Assembly: GCF_022539505.1 (NCBI RefSeq)
Contig: NC_061512.1
Coordinates: 146,923,962-146,987,961, forward strand
Length of the DNA stretch: 64,000 bases
Direction: 5' to 3'
Source of the DNA: Lolium rigidum
Lineage: Eukaryota; Streptophyta; Magnoliopsida; Poales; Poaceae
Part shown: positions 1 through 11,084 of the stretch, in pieces
Layout of the letters: the number at the start of each line of letters is the position of its first letter
Numbering within the stretch: the stretch's first letter is position 1
Position numbers and translations under genes: made by a program
Notes under the pieces: generated by a model
Database searches by the model: none
Told to the model about the DNA's origin: nothing
Seen by the model: the letters and a program-made list of their open reading frames with translations, nothing else

Positions 1-269
1 TGGGGTATTGCACCGTAGGGTCGAGAAGGTAAAGCAACGTTTTCTGCCGAACTGGATTGTCACAATTTTAGTTATCTATGCACTGCACGAATTAAACATA
101 CAAAAGGTAATGGTGTCTTTCAAGTTTTAAATTAGCAAAGTAACGGTTGTGAGGATCTCACGGACGTCCCAATCCTGTATGGATCTAGAGGGCACGGCAA
201 AGGTTATAATCCTTAGGCAACAGTGGACCTTGGTTTATGGGTTCACTCAATCTTTGGTTTGGAGTAAGC
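1..269. other. Unassigned non-coding sequence
   Basis: I see no gene, repeat boundary or conserved motif in this stretch. It is the host flank of the non-LTR element that follows; its last bases carry the left copy of that element's 12-bp target duplication. Confidence 0.4.
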
Positions 270-281
270 TGTTGTAGTTTA

Positions 282-1536
282 TATTTTTATCGATAAAGGG
301 AATATATTAATATCAAAAGATACCAATTACACCTAGCCTCTGCAACAACGTTCCACCCTAATGGCAGTACGGATGCACACAACCAAAAAAGAGAAAAGAA
401 AACTAAGAAACAAAAGTCCCGCTACAGCTTTCTAGACCTAGCAACAGCAATACAACCACCACCGTGACAACACCTGAAGTACAGACTCTCCAAAAGCGAC
501 GCCTCCAAAAAGGAAACAGTGCACCAGCGCCGTCGTCGCCCGACCAAAGGTCTTATGATTTCTCCCTGAAGATAGTCCCCACTCTCAAAACAATGCCTCC
601 AACAAGAACATTGCCGGGCACAACCAGCTAAGCCCGCACCTTGGGTTTTCACCCCGAGAGGTAAGACTCCGAACTTCCCCTGTGCTGCCGCCCCCACATG
701 CATACCACTGCTACAAGCCCGGAACGCCAAGCAGATCCCTCAGCATCACGTTGACTCGAACCTCCTTTAGTCAGTCCACCAATCAGGCCTTCATGATATT
801 CCTTCTTCTGACTTCACCATGGACCAAAAAGTTACCAGATGTCAACACAAAATATAGCTTCGCGGCGCTCCCTCCGGAACCAAACGGTCGGAATAAAAAC
901 ATGGGTGCGCGCGACCGAATACCACCCGATCCAGCAAACTGCAGGCAAAATATGCACTGTTCCATTCGCTAGCGGAGCTTTCCGGAACTCATCTCTCCAG
1001 CCAGATCAAAGCAAACTGATGGTAGATCTTCATCTTTGCTTGCGAGAAATCCGAGGACCGCCACCAAAAACAAAGCAAGAGCAGTAGCCCCCACACCGCC
1101 AGTCCCTCCTACCGGATCACCAGGGAAAAAGACGACGGCGCGGATCATGTGTACCACCGTTGAACCGTCACCGGGGCGGAGGCCACCACCGCTCCACCGA
1201 ATCCTCCATGGCTACCGACGGAGAGCATCAGGCCCTGGCCAAGTAGCTGTGCCGCCCGGCTTCCTCCACCGGCGCTTCATCACCTCCCATGGAGCGCCAC
1301 CGTGGAAACCCTCTCCTCCCCATCGTCGTTCGATGGAAGGGGCGCCGCCACCGCCGTCGTGGCTGAGGCCGGGGCCGGGGCCGAGGCCAGCAGCAGTGGC
1401 GGCTGAGGTGCGGCGATCCGGGGGCGGCTGTTCGGAGTGGGGCGGGTAGATCCTCCGCCGCCGCCCGGGAGGGGGGCGGGAGAGGAGGAGGCGGCGGCTA
1501 GGTTAGAGGAGGAGGATATGGGCCAGATACTCGGAG
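282..1536 (-). mobile_element. Non-autonomous non-LTR-like retroelement, 12-bp TSD
   Basis: The element is flanked by identical 12-bp direct repeats, TGTTGTAGTTTA, at 270-281 and 1537-1548. Its left end is T-rich on the plus strand, which is the expected A-rich tail of an element lying on the minus strand, and it continues with the ATTAATATATT-type 3' sequence. The opposite end (about 1130-1500) is very GC-rich, as in a 5' leader. No reverse transcriptase or endonuclease reading frame is visible, so it must have been mobilised in trans. Related copies lie at 23740-25870 and 25871-26185. The short reading frames inside it are not convincing genes. Assignment to a LINE-derived class is inferred from the TSD length and tail; the family name is not known to me. 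Confidence 0.7.
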
Positions 1537-1548
1537 TGTTGTAGTTTA

Positions 1549-1796
1549 CATTGGTCCATTTTATCTTTCATTGGAAAATAAAAACCCTTTGGTTTGGAAT
1601 ATGGCACTGAAATTGGGTTTCATTTGGAGTGGAGTATTAATTTTGAGCCAGAAAGCTGGTATGGCTGCAAGCATCCATGAGAGGAGGCAAGGTCCATCAC
1701 GAGCGAAGGTGAGAAAAGACAGCACTGCCCGCTAGGCGCTAGCGGCCGCAGTACCCCAAAAAGTTGAACGCCCCTGCGAGGGAAGGAAACCTCCCG
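1549..1796. other. Upstream region of the cyclin gene
   Basis: AT-rich then mixed sequence between the retroelement and the likely core promoter. It presumably contains distal promoter elements of the cyclin, but I cannot identify specific factor sites. Confidence 0.3.
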
Positions 1797-2173
1797 CTAA
1801 ATATCAAAACCCTTCTTCCCTCTCTCTGCCTGCACGCTGCACGCACACTACCGAGCCGTAGCACAGCACAGAGCCGAGCCTCAGCAATAAAGAAGCTGCC
1901 TTTCTCTCTCTCTCTTCGTCTTCCTCCCGCTCCCGAACCCCAATAAAACCTCTCCTCCCATTTCTCCTTCTTCCCTCATCACTCCACGCCTCCCACTGCT
2001 CGAGGCCAAAGCAGCCAACCAGCCTAGCCCGCACTTAAAGCCAGCACCTTGCTACCTCGCCACGCCACGCCATGGAAGGGGAGAAGCTCTCCTCTTCCAC
2101 CATTCCCGCCGCGCCCTGAGCAGACCTCACACCCAAACCACACTCACTGAGTCACCGTACCCCACTACCAGCC
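1797..2173 (+). promoter_or_regulatory. Probable core promoter and 5' leader of the cyclin
   Basis: A weak TATA-like stretch (TAAATAT near 1798-1804) is followed by pyrimidine-rich tracts around 1815-1830 and 1900-1935, typical of the Y-patch of grass promoters and leaders. A 15-codon upstream ORF lies at 2072-2119. The transcription start is not determined; it is inferred to fall near 1825-1860. Confidence 0.35.
2072..2119 (+). CDS. Upstream ORF (15 codons) in cyclin D leader
   Basis: An ATG at 2072 with G at -3 and G at +4, a strong plant initiation context, opens a 15-residue frame (MEGEKLSSSTIPAAP) ending in TGA at 2117-2119. The stop lies 54 nt before the main ATG at 2174, which is in a similarly good context. 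If transcribed, it would be met first by scanning ribosomes and could reduce or condition cyclin translation. Nothing in the peptide suggests a family. It could also be incidental; conservation in orthologous leaders would decide. Confidence 0.45.
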   Translation: MEGEKLSSSTIPAAP

Positions 2174-3488
2174 ATGGCGTTCGCCGCCCTCTTCGCCGAC
2201 TCGCTCTTCTGCTCCGAGGAGCGCCTCGACGACCTGTTCCAAGAACCGGCCCAGGACGACGACTGGCCAGAGCCGCCGGCGCAGCAGCAGCCGGCGCTCG
2301 ACGACGAGCTGCCGGCGCTGTTCGAGGCGTACAGGCGCAAGGAGGAGCCGCTGCCGGACCACGGCGAGCGGTACGGCGGCAATGCCGGCCGGGAGGCGGC
2401 GGTCGGCTGGGCCACGCGCGCCGCCGCCAGGCTCGGCTTCTCCGCCCTCACCGCCGCGCTCGCCACCGCCTACCTCGACCGCTGCTTCCTGGGCGCGGGC
2501 GGCGCCGGCGGCGGCGCGATGCGGCTCGGGGACCAGCCCTGGAAGGCGCGCCTCGCCGCCGTCGCCTGCGTCGCGCTCGCCGCCAAGGTCGAGGAGACGC
2601 GCGTGCCGCTGCTCCTCGACCTCCAGCTCCTCGCCGCCGGGCCCGACCCCGACGCCGGCGCCGCCGCCTACGTGTTCGACTCCGACACCATGTACCGGAT
2701 GGAGGCCATCGTGCTCAACGAGCTCGCGTGGCGCATGCACCCCGTCACGCCATTCTCCTTCCTCCACCCCGTCCTCGCCGCCGCCCGCCTGCGCCACTGC
2801 GAGGCCCTCCTGCTCGCCGCGATGACAGGTCGGCTCTCGCCTCTTCCCCCCCGCGTCCCCGCACTGCATTATTCTTCTCACAAGACTCGATCTTTATGCT
2901 ACTGTCGTTACTCGTATCCTGACTCTGACTCTGCGCGTGCCGTCGCAGACTGGAGGTGGCCTCGGCACCGCCCCTCGGCGTGGGCGGCCGCGGCATTGTG
3001 CGTCACGGCCGCCTTCGGCACCGGCGACGGCGACGCCGACCTCCTGGCGCTCATCAACGCCCCCGAGGTCAGCTCCCGGCTCCGGCATTCTCCTCACTAG
3101 CTAGCGGTTGCCTGCCGCACTTATTTCCTGTCTTGTCGTCGTGCCCATGCCGTCCTTGCGCTCAACTGACTGACAATGCCGCACGCAGGACGAGGTGGCG
3201 GAATGCGCCAAGATCCTCACCGGGGAGGCGGGCTTCGTGCTCGACAATAAGCGCAAGCGCGCGCCGGCGGGGCTGCACTCGCCGCCGCTCAGCCCGATCG
3301 GCGTCATCGGCTCGGCGGCCTACTTCAGCCGCGAGAGCTCCACCAGCAGCGCGGACGCGGTCACCACCGCGTGGCCAGGGTGCGTCTCCGTGTCGTCGTC
3401 CCCGGATCCCGCCGCCCGGCCGCTCAAGCGCGCTACCGCCATGGCGATGATTCCACCCGACGAGGAGAGCCGCGACGCCTGGCCCTAG
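2174..3488 (+). CDS. D-type cyclin (CYCD3-like), three exons
   Basis: Exons are inferred at 2174-2828, 2949-3067 and 3189-3488 (GT...AG introns at 2829-2948 and 3068-3188), giving a 357-residue protein. The LxCxE retinoblastoma-binding motif is LFCSE at residues 11-15. The cyclin N box spans roughly residues 55-165, with the signature WKARLAAVACVALAAKVEET near its middle. A second helical block starts with RMEAIVLNELAWRMHPVTPF; this HPVTPFSF form is closest to cereal D3 cyclins as I remember them. The tail is basic and Ser/Pro-rich (KRKRA, HSPPLSPIGVIG), as in plant D cyclins. D cyclins bind CDKA in the nucleus and promote G1/S by Rb phosphorylation. Exon 1 is very GC-rich, normal for grass 5' ends. 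Subfamily assignment is less certain than the D-cyclin call, and splice sites are predicted, not shown. Confidence 0.9.
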
Positions 3489-3905
3489 ACGGCACGGACC
3501 GGCGGCGCCGGCCAAGCTAGCTACCTACCTATATGGCCCGATCGCTCGCCGCAGAACAACCACCAACCCGGCGATCTGCTGAAGCCGTTAATGAGAAGCC
3601 AGACAGGGAGGCGAAGGAACGAAAAAGCTGTAATTTTGCTTGCTTATTGCAATGCGGTTGGAAAAGACGGTTCTTGTTAGGGGGAGGAGGTTGGGAGATT
3701 AAGCCGCCATTGACGAGCTGCAACAACAGAGGAGCGACAGGGGAAGTTTGCTCCATCTCCAGCTTTGCTTGCTTACTCCCTCTCTGCAATGGCGCCATGA
3801 ATGCAATTCTCCACTTCCAATGAGCTCTACTACTATATCTATCTACATCGATGTCACCGTGTTGGCTTCTCATTTTATCTAAATAAATGTGCATAAACCC
3901 TCCGT
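3489..3905 (+). other. Cyclin 3' UTR with poly(A) signal
   Basis: Sequence after the stop codon carries an AATAAA at 3882-3887. The segment from 3631 onward, including this signal, recurs at 26654 onward, which shows that the second block derives from a cyclin transcript end. Confidence 0.55.
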
Positions 3906-4365
3906 ACTCCCGATCTCTTCTGATGATGAACCCTTGATTGTGTGGCTTACCTCGTTGGCATTAAAACTGGGTCATGGGAATGTCTGTTCTCACGTGCCTT
4001 GTTAACGAGGTGAGACGAGAGCAACAGGTAAATGTTTCGTGTGGATCATAATTCGTGATTTGCTCATACATTCATGCCCCACATGTACTCTTCTGCATCT
4101 AAACTGGAGTACCTAATTGACACCAGCAGATTAGTAGTAGGGGGTGCATAAACCCTCAGTACTGATTCTCTCTTCTGATGACAAACCCTTGATTGTGTGG
4201 CTACTCGTTGGCATTAAAACTGATTGGATGTCGTGTTCATGTGCAATGGTTAATGAGATGGGAAGAAAGCACGGGGGAAGTGTTTCAATGTGGATCAAAT
4301 TGATTGGGAACTCGTGATTTGCTCACATTTCTACCATACATGCACTCTTCTGCAGAAGTAAATGA
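3893..4365 (+). repeat. Diverged tandem duplication, period about 252 bp
   Basis: Two units (about 3893-4105 and 4145-4365) share GCATAAACCCTC, CTTCTGATGA, AACCCTTGATTGTGTGGCT, TTGGCATTAAAACTG and the closing CTCTTCTGCA stretch. Copy 2 of the segmental duplication has a single unit (about 26949-27160), so the tandem step probably happened in this copy after the larger duplication, or one unit was lost in the other. Confidence 0.75.
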
Positions 4366-5145
4366 GCAAAATTTACACGAATATAGTCAGTAAAAGCCAT
4401 GATAAGAATCATATAGTATCAACATGAAAATGCAACCAAGGGAAAAGTAGCAAGGCATGAAAAGAAAAGGATGATAAGATGACTCACCAGCCTTGTTGGC
4501 ATGGTGCAATGCGGATTTGACTTTTACTCATTCTAATTCCATGGTGGACCTCTGCCTGCTGCATGCCTCCACAAGAAAAAGGTCACTGTTAACAAAAGAA
4601 GAAAGGACGAGACATATGCGTATATTTTTTCTGATTTACTCTTCTTTTGGTGTAGACATATTCGCTCTTTCATGCACACAATAAAAGGCCCCCTAGAAAG
4701 CATTTACAGAAAAGAAAAAGTGTAGAAAATTCTGCAAGTAAAAACAAATAAGAGAAGCAAAAGTAAAAGGACGGGGAAGCTCCCGAGCTTGCCACGTAAA
4801 GACAATCGGGACGATACACACTGGCTGCAAGTACCAGTTCCACCAGAAGAGAGTGGGAGAGACGAACCTTTGAAGGCAAAGAAGCATATGTTGGATGAAT
4901 GGAGGGAAAATAATGGAGGAGATCTCATCACAATCCAAAGGGGCTTGGATGCGTTTGGAGCTCACAATGATTACGTTGGATGGTCTTATTATCACCGCAC
5001 GCAGCAAGCCATGCTAAATTATCAGCTGATGATCGTAGAGTGATGGATGGACATGGTCTTAAATTAAGCAAATTTGCAGATCCTACTCCACCAATTTGCT
5101 AAGTTGTACCTCATTATGTCCTCATTATGTCTCCTGTAATAGCTC

Positions 5146-5566
5146 GGAAAACTTCAAACGGAGGCCGAGCTACACGTAGGCTTTTATTTTTAAATATTCA
5201 AATTTCATATTTGATAATTTTTAAAAATATGAATCAAAATTCTAGAGATAGCCAATGATGTCTACTACAATGGTGTATAATCTCAATACAAACTACCTTA
5301 TATTCTAGGCTACACAAAAATAATAAATTCCGGCAAATTTTATAGTGAATAGTACACATTTCAAGACTACTAATTTTATTAGATTTATCAATTTCATGTA
5401 GCCTATAATACAAATTAGTTTGCATTGAGATTTTACACCATTTGTAGCATACATCATTGGCTACCTTTAGGTTTTGTTTCAGATATCTTTGAAACTTTGA
5501 AATACAAATTTATGTTTTTTAAAATAAAGAGCTACATCTAGCTCGGCCCCCAAAACGCTACACTCC
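5146..5566. mobile_element. Foldback Mutator-like MITE, 9-bp TSD
   Basis: Direct repeats TAATAGCTC at 5137-5145 and 5567-5575 flank a near-perfect hairpin-like element whose two halves are reverse complements (for example AGCCAATGATGT near 5249 and its complement near 5450). The paralogous block has the empty site (GTACTAC-CTCCCACTTT near 28413). The 9-bp TSD fits Mutator superfamily insertion. No coding capacity. Confidence 0.85.
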
Positions 5567-5629
5567 TAATAGCTCCCACTTTAATCTTATTCTCTGAAAG
5601 TTCAATTAAGTTCAGCTTCCAAATATAGA

Positions 5630-6140
5630 TCGGTTTTCTCCTTGGGGGAGCGTCGAGGGGTTGTAGTTTGAAGTCGACCGCTTAGCTTAGGCTTGGCACG
5701 ATAGGTGGCTGTCTACATTAGCGTTCCGTGAAAAGGATGATATCATAACCTATTCGTGGCCATAAGTTCTGCGTCCACTCAGCCAGGTACAACTTCACCC
5801 GAGAACTTTGCGAGTTTGGAGCTCCCATCTACGTCTGGCCGGAGCTAGGATTACGTCCTGGCTCTACTTAGTATTAGCTTCGCCGGAACGGGGATCTTTT
5901 AAGATCATGGTCACCGATATCTTTCTTGCCTAGGTCGACGACTTTTCGGCCATTGCTTCTACAAGTATATGAGTTTTTAAAGCTTTCTTCGACACGATCT
6001 AGAGGATGCATCGAGCTTTGCTCATGGCGCTCCATCCAGGAATGCAAAAAAAGACGGTACTGAAATCTTCAAGTACTTATGTTTTATTTCTTTTGCTTGT
6101 ATGGATATTTTTTTGTAAGGGATGATTTCGAATAATATAT
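5630..6140 (+). mobile_element. Probable LINE-like 3' fragment
   Basis: This stretch is absent from the paralogous block, so it is an insertion. It ends with an A-rich, T-rich low-complexity region after a GTAAGGGATGATTTCG / CAATAAAAAG 3'-tail-like sequence. No intact frame is seen. Assignment to a LINE is inference; only its insertion status is directly supported. Confidence 0.35.
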
Positions 6141-6403
6141 TGTGTCTTCTCGCAATAAAAAGTAATTTACCTTTTTTTTTGGAAAAATACAATATCCTTT
6201 TTGAACTATAGAAAAGGAAACCCATGGCCTATGTCAAAGCTACTTCGTAGCGGGTTTTAGTATTATTTGTCTGTAATAAGGGTAAAATTAATAACTAGGC
6301 TAGGGTTTAACTTTTTTTTTTCATTTTTTTCGAACATGTTAGAGATTCCTGAATTTTGAGATTTTTTTAATATATTTTGAAGAGAACGTTTAAATTTATT
6401 TCC

Positions 6404-6526
6404 TTCATTTGTCCATAAATAAGTGACTTTATTTATATTTACATGTATCTATACACTAAAACGTGTCTAAATACATGTAAATTTAGACAAATCCAAGTTA
6501 CTTATTTCTAGATAAAGAAATACATG
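6404..6526. mobile_element. Degenerate Stowaway-like MITE
   Basis: Outer halves are inverted: CCATAAATAAGTGACT near 6412 pairs with AGTTACTTATTTCTAGATAA near 6496. The CATAAATAAGTGACT core is typical of pooid Stowaway (Tc1/mariner) MITEs. Terminal CTCCCTCCGTTC and TA duplications are eroded. Confidence 0.55.
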
Positions 6527-6529
6527 CAT

Positions 6530-7015
6530 ATTGGCTTAAATTGTTGAGCTACCGTCGAGCATGGCGTGCCACCTCGCCGGCCCTGGCTAGTTATTTACGT
6601 AACATGAAGTAAGAATATATAGACGCGAACTCAACACCAAAAAATAACTACCTATCACCTTCACCATTGAACCACAACCAAATTTATGGTAGTAATCTGA
6701 TTTATTTCATTTTGAAGTGTAATCTCTCTGATTTTGGAGTGTAACCACGGAACTCTTTATTGCCTCATGATGCATGTAAATGCATACATGAACTTTATCC
6801 TTTATCATATTAAATTTCCACATATTTGCAACATATATGATGATAATACCATAATTTATATTTATTTAATGGGATTACCAATGATTTTCTTAATTTGGTT
6901 TATAACTCTGCAGAACAGTAAAACCCTGTTTTGTTTATTTTTCACTTTCAGATACCTATACGGAATGAAATTAACTTGTAATTTTTGGAGCGTCATTTTT
7001 TCAACGGGATAAACA
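6530..7015. other. AT-rich intergenic sequence
   Basis: No gene or recognised repeat boundary. An open frame at 6734-7012 has AT-driven composition with hydrophobic residues and no family resemblance. Confidence 0.35.
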
Positions 7016-7640
7016 CCCTGGGCCCTGAACCACACCTAGAGAGGCCTGAGGTCCGAAGACCTTAGGTGGCGCGTCCAAACACTTAGGGCGTGCCACCTAT
7101 GCTCTTTCGACCGTCGATCGTCAAAACCGCGTGATCTTTTCGTCCACCGACATATTTTGAGCTAAAAATAACTATATATATGGCCCCGAAGAGTTCTCGG
7201 GAGGGGAGCACCGCACAAACACAGAAACACGAAAGCGGAAGGTGCAACAGAGAAGATTGGAGGGGGAAACTCCGCCGGGATCACCACCGGAGGGATCTCC
7301 ACCTTCTCCAACGTCTTCCTCATCAACTCCATGATCAAGGGAGTGTAGTCCACCTCTGGACTACGGGTTTGTGGCAGTATCTTGATCTATTTCTCTCATG
7401 TTCTTTATAGTTCTTACTGCCATATGAGCTGACTTACATGATTATGATCATATTTGTAATACCAATGTGGTGGATCCTTATTCAATGATATTGTGCTATG
7501 AGATCTGCTCGTATTATGTGTAAGATGTATTGATAGATGCATATTATGTACCCCGTTCTTAACTATTTGTTCCGATGCATATTATGTACACGCCACCTCA
7601 TCTCTTTTGGGTCTCAGGCCCCTCCAAGTTAGGTCCAAAA
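7016..7640 (+). mobile_element. LTR-retrotransposon-like fragment with TATA
   Basis: A TATA box (ACTATATATATGG near 7170) is followed by a leader with GGGGGAAACTCCGCCGGGAT and a block (about 7340-7560) of a type I recall from repeated pooid LTRs. No TG...CA ends or second LTR were located, so this is a truncated or unbounded fragment. Confidence 0.4.
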
Positions 7641-9480
7641 GTCATTGCTGCTTCTCTTGATGAAAAAATGACGTCTCAGAAATCCTAGCTCAATTTAATT
7701 CTGTATAGATCTCTAAAAGTGAAAAATACATAAAATATGGGTTCCTATTCTGTAGAGTTATAACCTAAATAAAGGAAATTATTGGTAAATCCACATAAAT
7801 CAATATAAAATATGAAAATAACATCATATATATTGCAAATACGTGGGAATGTATGTTAGTAAAGTACAAAATTAATGTATGCATTTACTTGCATCACACA
7901 TACCTACACACAACAAAATTAGAGATGAACCCAAGTTATTAATATCTCATTATTTAATCAATCTTATCCATGTAACACCCCGCTATCGTCTCATTCCTAC
8001 GCTTTTAGTCACTGAATTCACAAGTTACTAATTCCGGTGAAAACTGGAAATCTGCCATCAGTTGCTGTTATCACCACTTGCTCTTGAGAATATACATGTG
8101 TGCTAAAGTTTTACTGGTATTCTCGTGTTCCCCTTGAGTCAAACTATAAATTTGGGTAGTATTTTTTGTCGAAGATTTCAAAGATATACTATACTTGTGG
8201 GCATCACGATGGTCGAACTCCTAGGTCCCAAAGATGGACCAGTTTGTAGGAGTCGAGGGAGAAGGCCGGATAGTTGCGTAGATCCGACGGGAGGATTTAT
8301 CCACAAAGGAGGTTCTCGTATTGATGTTCGCGTCCCTCATCTGGCAGCGGAAGCACCGGGACACGATGGTGGTTGAGGTATCAACCATTGCTCGACAGGC
8401 CCGCATCCGGCCAAGATACGGGCCAGTTCTCCTCGAATAGACGGTGAGCGAATTCCACCGACACGTACCGACGGTTGCGTCGGGTTTTGCCCTTATTGGC
8501 GCCAGAGGACCCGACCTCGCCATCGTGCTTTATTTTGATAACAGCCAACCCTTTCCCATGGCGATGTCGGTGGCGGTTGGCTGTAGGTGAGGTGTGGCCA
8601 AACTGGCCCCCCTATGTCCGGGTGCACCCGCGCCAACGCTGGCGCACATGGAGGCGGAACAATGCCATTGACGCTGCGCGAGGAACCGAATTATCATCGG
8701 AGCCATTACTCGCGCGCGGAAGACGAAACCCACTCGGTCACATGTGCGTGCGCTGACCGCGCTGACGCATTCGCGACCCAAGTTTGGGCCGCGTTTACGT
8801 ACCCACAGACATGCCGATCAGTTTGCACGGAACTGCTGGGTTGGGGTGGATACTTATTTTCGACCGCGGTGAAGCATATGGACGCGCTAACGGTCCAAAA
8901 TGGATCACTGAAGATGGCTTAAAGAGCGAAACGTACCCAAAACAAAATGATGGGTTGGGAGAGACGAACTTTGCCATTGACCCGAGCATCGGAAATGGTA
9001 TAACCGTGTGAGGACGACGTCGCTTGCAATCTACGAACACAACCCGATCAGAAGGTGCCAAAGCAACCGTAAACAACTCCGACCGCTGCTAACCAAAACC
9101 ATTCAAATTCGTAAAGCGCTTTAATCGAACGTAGTCTCCTGCTTGGACTTATGTAGGCTTTGACCTCGAGGTAAGAGATTGCTCTCACAGTGTCGAGGCC
9201 GGGGGTCCCTACCTTCATTTCCTTTCCTACAACCTCCAAAGACTACACGCGCCAAAGAAGCTAGGAGAGGGAGTGAGTGTCATCTTGTCCCCCTCTCCCT
9301 GGCATATTGTGCTAATTAAGCACATTGCCATGTAAGAAAGGGTTTTGTCTCTTTGGAGCGCAGCACATGAGCATGTAGAAAAATCAAAGGATGCCGAGAC
9401 AAAGTGTATGCTACGGCTACAAAACTTTGATGTTCGCGCCACATTAAAAAGAAAGAGGAACATGAACTTTGGCACCAGCT
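7641..9480. other. Unassigned intergenic sequence, partly coding-like
   Basis: Between about 8190 and 9010 the composition becomes GC-richer and several overlapping short frames appear on both strands, but none shows a domain I recognise. It may be an eroded transposon body. I support no gene here. Confidence 0.3.
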
Positions 9481-9489
9481 ATTGTTATT

Positions 9490-10090
9490 AAGATCTCCAC
9501 AGTCTGTGCTAGGTGTACGGGTACATGAAAGGAAAAACGAGGTGGTCCAAGGCGACGGCTAGGGTTCACGCCTCCTCCGTCGATGATGGTGGATCTTGCC
9601 TCTCGTCCGGGAGAGGGTTCTCGTTTTTGGTTTTAGCAAGCTTTTGTGTCTTCATCAGGATGGTGGGGCGGCAGCTGCATCCTAATATCAGAATAAGGTT
9701 CTACCGGTTCCATTCTCGCTATGGTAGAATCGACAAAGTGTGCGTGGAGTTGTATGTTTGACGGATTTTCTAGGATCTCGTCGATTTTTGTTTTTGTTGG
9801 TGTGGTTTAGGTCAGACTCTTTTGATGTACTATTCTCATCTTTGGTGATGATTGATGTTTTGGCGCATGTGAGACCTTCCGTCTTTGTTGGTGTGGTTCA
9901 GGTTAGAGAAATTTTTCTCGACTCGGGTGAGGGAGGGCGAGGCGCCTTTGACTCGGTCGCTCCAGTGCTTTTCGTCGTCGCTAGGTGATTTAATGATCTA
10001 TTTATAATGTTTATTTCTCTTGAGGTTATCTGTACTTTGTATTGTGATAAGTATTAACAAATTGTTGGATTTTTTCGCAAAATATAATCT
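9490..10090 (+). other. Possible non-LTR element 3' region
   Basis: T/G-rich sequence with two related GTTGGTGTGGTT(C/T)AGGTTAGA-like units (about 9796 and 9888), resembling a LINE 3' UTR in texture. No poly(A) end or TSD was found. Low confidence. Confidence 0.25.
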
Positions 10091-10811
10091 TGTGCTAGGT
10101 AAATAAAAATATCGCTCAAGTTCTCAATTAGATTCTCTAAAATTTCATTGGCAAAGATGACCCAAGACAGGCTCTTAAGAAAATGGGTGGCCACAAACAT
10201 TGCAGCATTGCGTCAAGGACATTCTACCGACGCACCATGCTAGATACAGTATACCGAGAGGACCAATGCCTTTGACCAATGTTCCCATGATGTCCGTTGA
10301 TTGGCACTATATTTCCACATCAATGCTTTTTCTGTCCCTCCTAGTCCTACTCTTCTTGTTACAACCCATACAAAGTCTCCTCCAGCTTGAAACCCTACTT
10401 AAGTACACCCACCTACAGGTAATAACCAGAAAAACATTTGCACACACTCAAACTAACTTCCTCGCAAGAACTAAGATTAATGCTCACAGCAGCTGACATG
10501 CAGTCCCAATCCATGTGGGCAACCCTGCTGGCCCTACTTGTCAGTGACAAGGAGCATATCTCAAACAAAAATTCTTCCATGCCCTATCATAACCAAGGCG
10601 AGGACTAGGGAGGAAGGGGACAGGCACAAGTCCTCTCCCCATGTGCCGCTTCCCTCAACCTTTCCAACTCCCCCCACAAATCATTTGTTTGTCATTGCCT
10701 GCTTCCATGGCATAATAAGTCCAATCACCATTTGCGGCATGGGTAATCTAACTCACAGCTGCGGCTTTGGACTAATCAGACTAGAAGTGTACAGGTGGGT
10801 CCCCAAATTTT
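10091..10811. other. Unassigned intergenic sequence
   Basis: No gene recognised. The 10330-10500 part resembles a plant leader, but no convincing coding start follows it. Confidence 0.3.
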
Positions 10812-10814
10812 TTA

Positions 10815-11084
10815 GGGCATGTGTAATGGTTGATAAGACTGTCTTATCATAATCCTGCCACGTAATCTAAATATAATAGTAAAACATGATGTACAATGAG
10901 TTATTTTTTAATCTTATCTTTAGTATTGACACATCCTAAATATGTGGTGAGAGAGATTATGCTAAGAGATGATCAGATGATCTCTTAGCTAAGAGAAGGC
11001 AAAGTCTTTTTTCATCTTTCTCTTTTCTCCATCTCAGCATTTATCCTACGTAGCACTGCTAAGATATCACTATTGTACATGCTC
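10815..11084. mobile_element. Tourist-like (PIF/Harbinger) MITE, TSD TTA
   Basis: The ends are inverted (GGGCATGTGTAATGG at the left; CTATTGTACATGCTC at the right) and flanked by TTA at 10812-10814 and 11085-11087. The 270-bp length, TSD and terminal sequence fit Tourist-type MITEs. No coding capacity. Confidence 0.85.

Larger units (their letters stand above)
3631..6250 (+). repeat. Segmental duplication, copy 1 (cyclin 3' flank)
   Basis: This block aligns in the same orientation with 26654-29950. Matching landmarks are the GCTTGCTTA.TGCAATGCGG stretch (3637/26660), the AATAAATGTGCATAA poly(A) region (3882/about 26938), the GGTGTAGACATATTC stretch (about 4649/27783), the GCGTTTGGAGCTCACAATGA stretch (about 4950/28106), CTCCCACTTTA (5573/28421) and GGCATATGTCAAAG-like sequence (about 6225/29910). 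Copy-specific insertions explain the length difference: a Mutator MITE at 5146-5566 and a LINE-like piece at about 5630-6140 here, and a Harbinger element at 28432-29806 in copy 2. No coding frame is conserved between copies. Confidence 0.85.

Noticed and set aside
1036..1449. Pro/Arg-rich open frame near the cyclin promoter
   Set aside because: It lies in the GC-rich end of the non-LTR element and has no family resemblance.
2165..2881. Long open frame antisense to cyclin exon 1
   Set aside because: It is a GC-driven shadow of the cyclin coding sequence; no domain, and the sense strand has clear cyclin motifs.
4789..5043. 84-codon open frame downstream of the cyclin, present in both duplicated blocks
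   Set aside because: The corresponding region in copy 2 (about 27930-28190) has non-triplet indels and stops, so the frame is not conserved as protein.
6734..7012. 92-codon hydrophobic open frame, possible small membrane protein
   Set aside because: Composition follows the AT-rich DNA; no promoter context and no family motif.
8125..9076. Candidate gene in GC-richer stretch
   Set aside because: Multiple short frames on both strands, no recognisable domain, no consistent splice structure.
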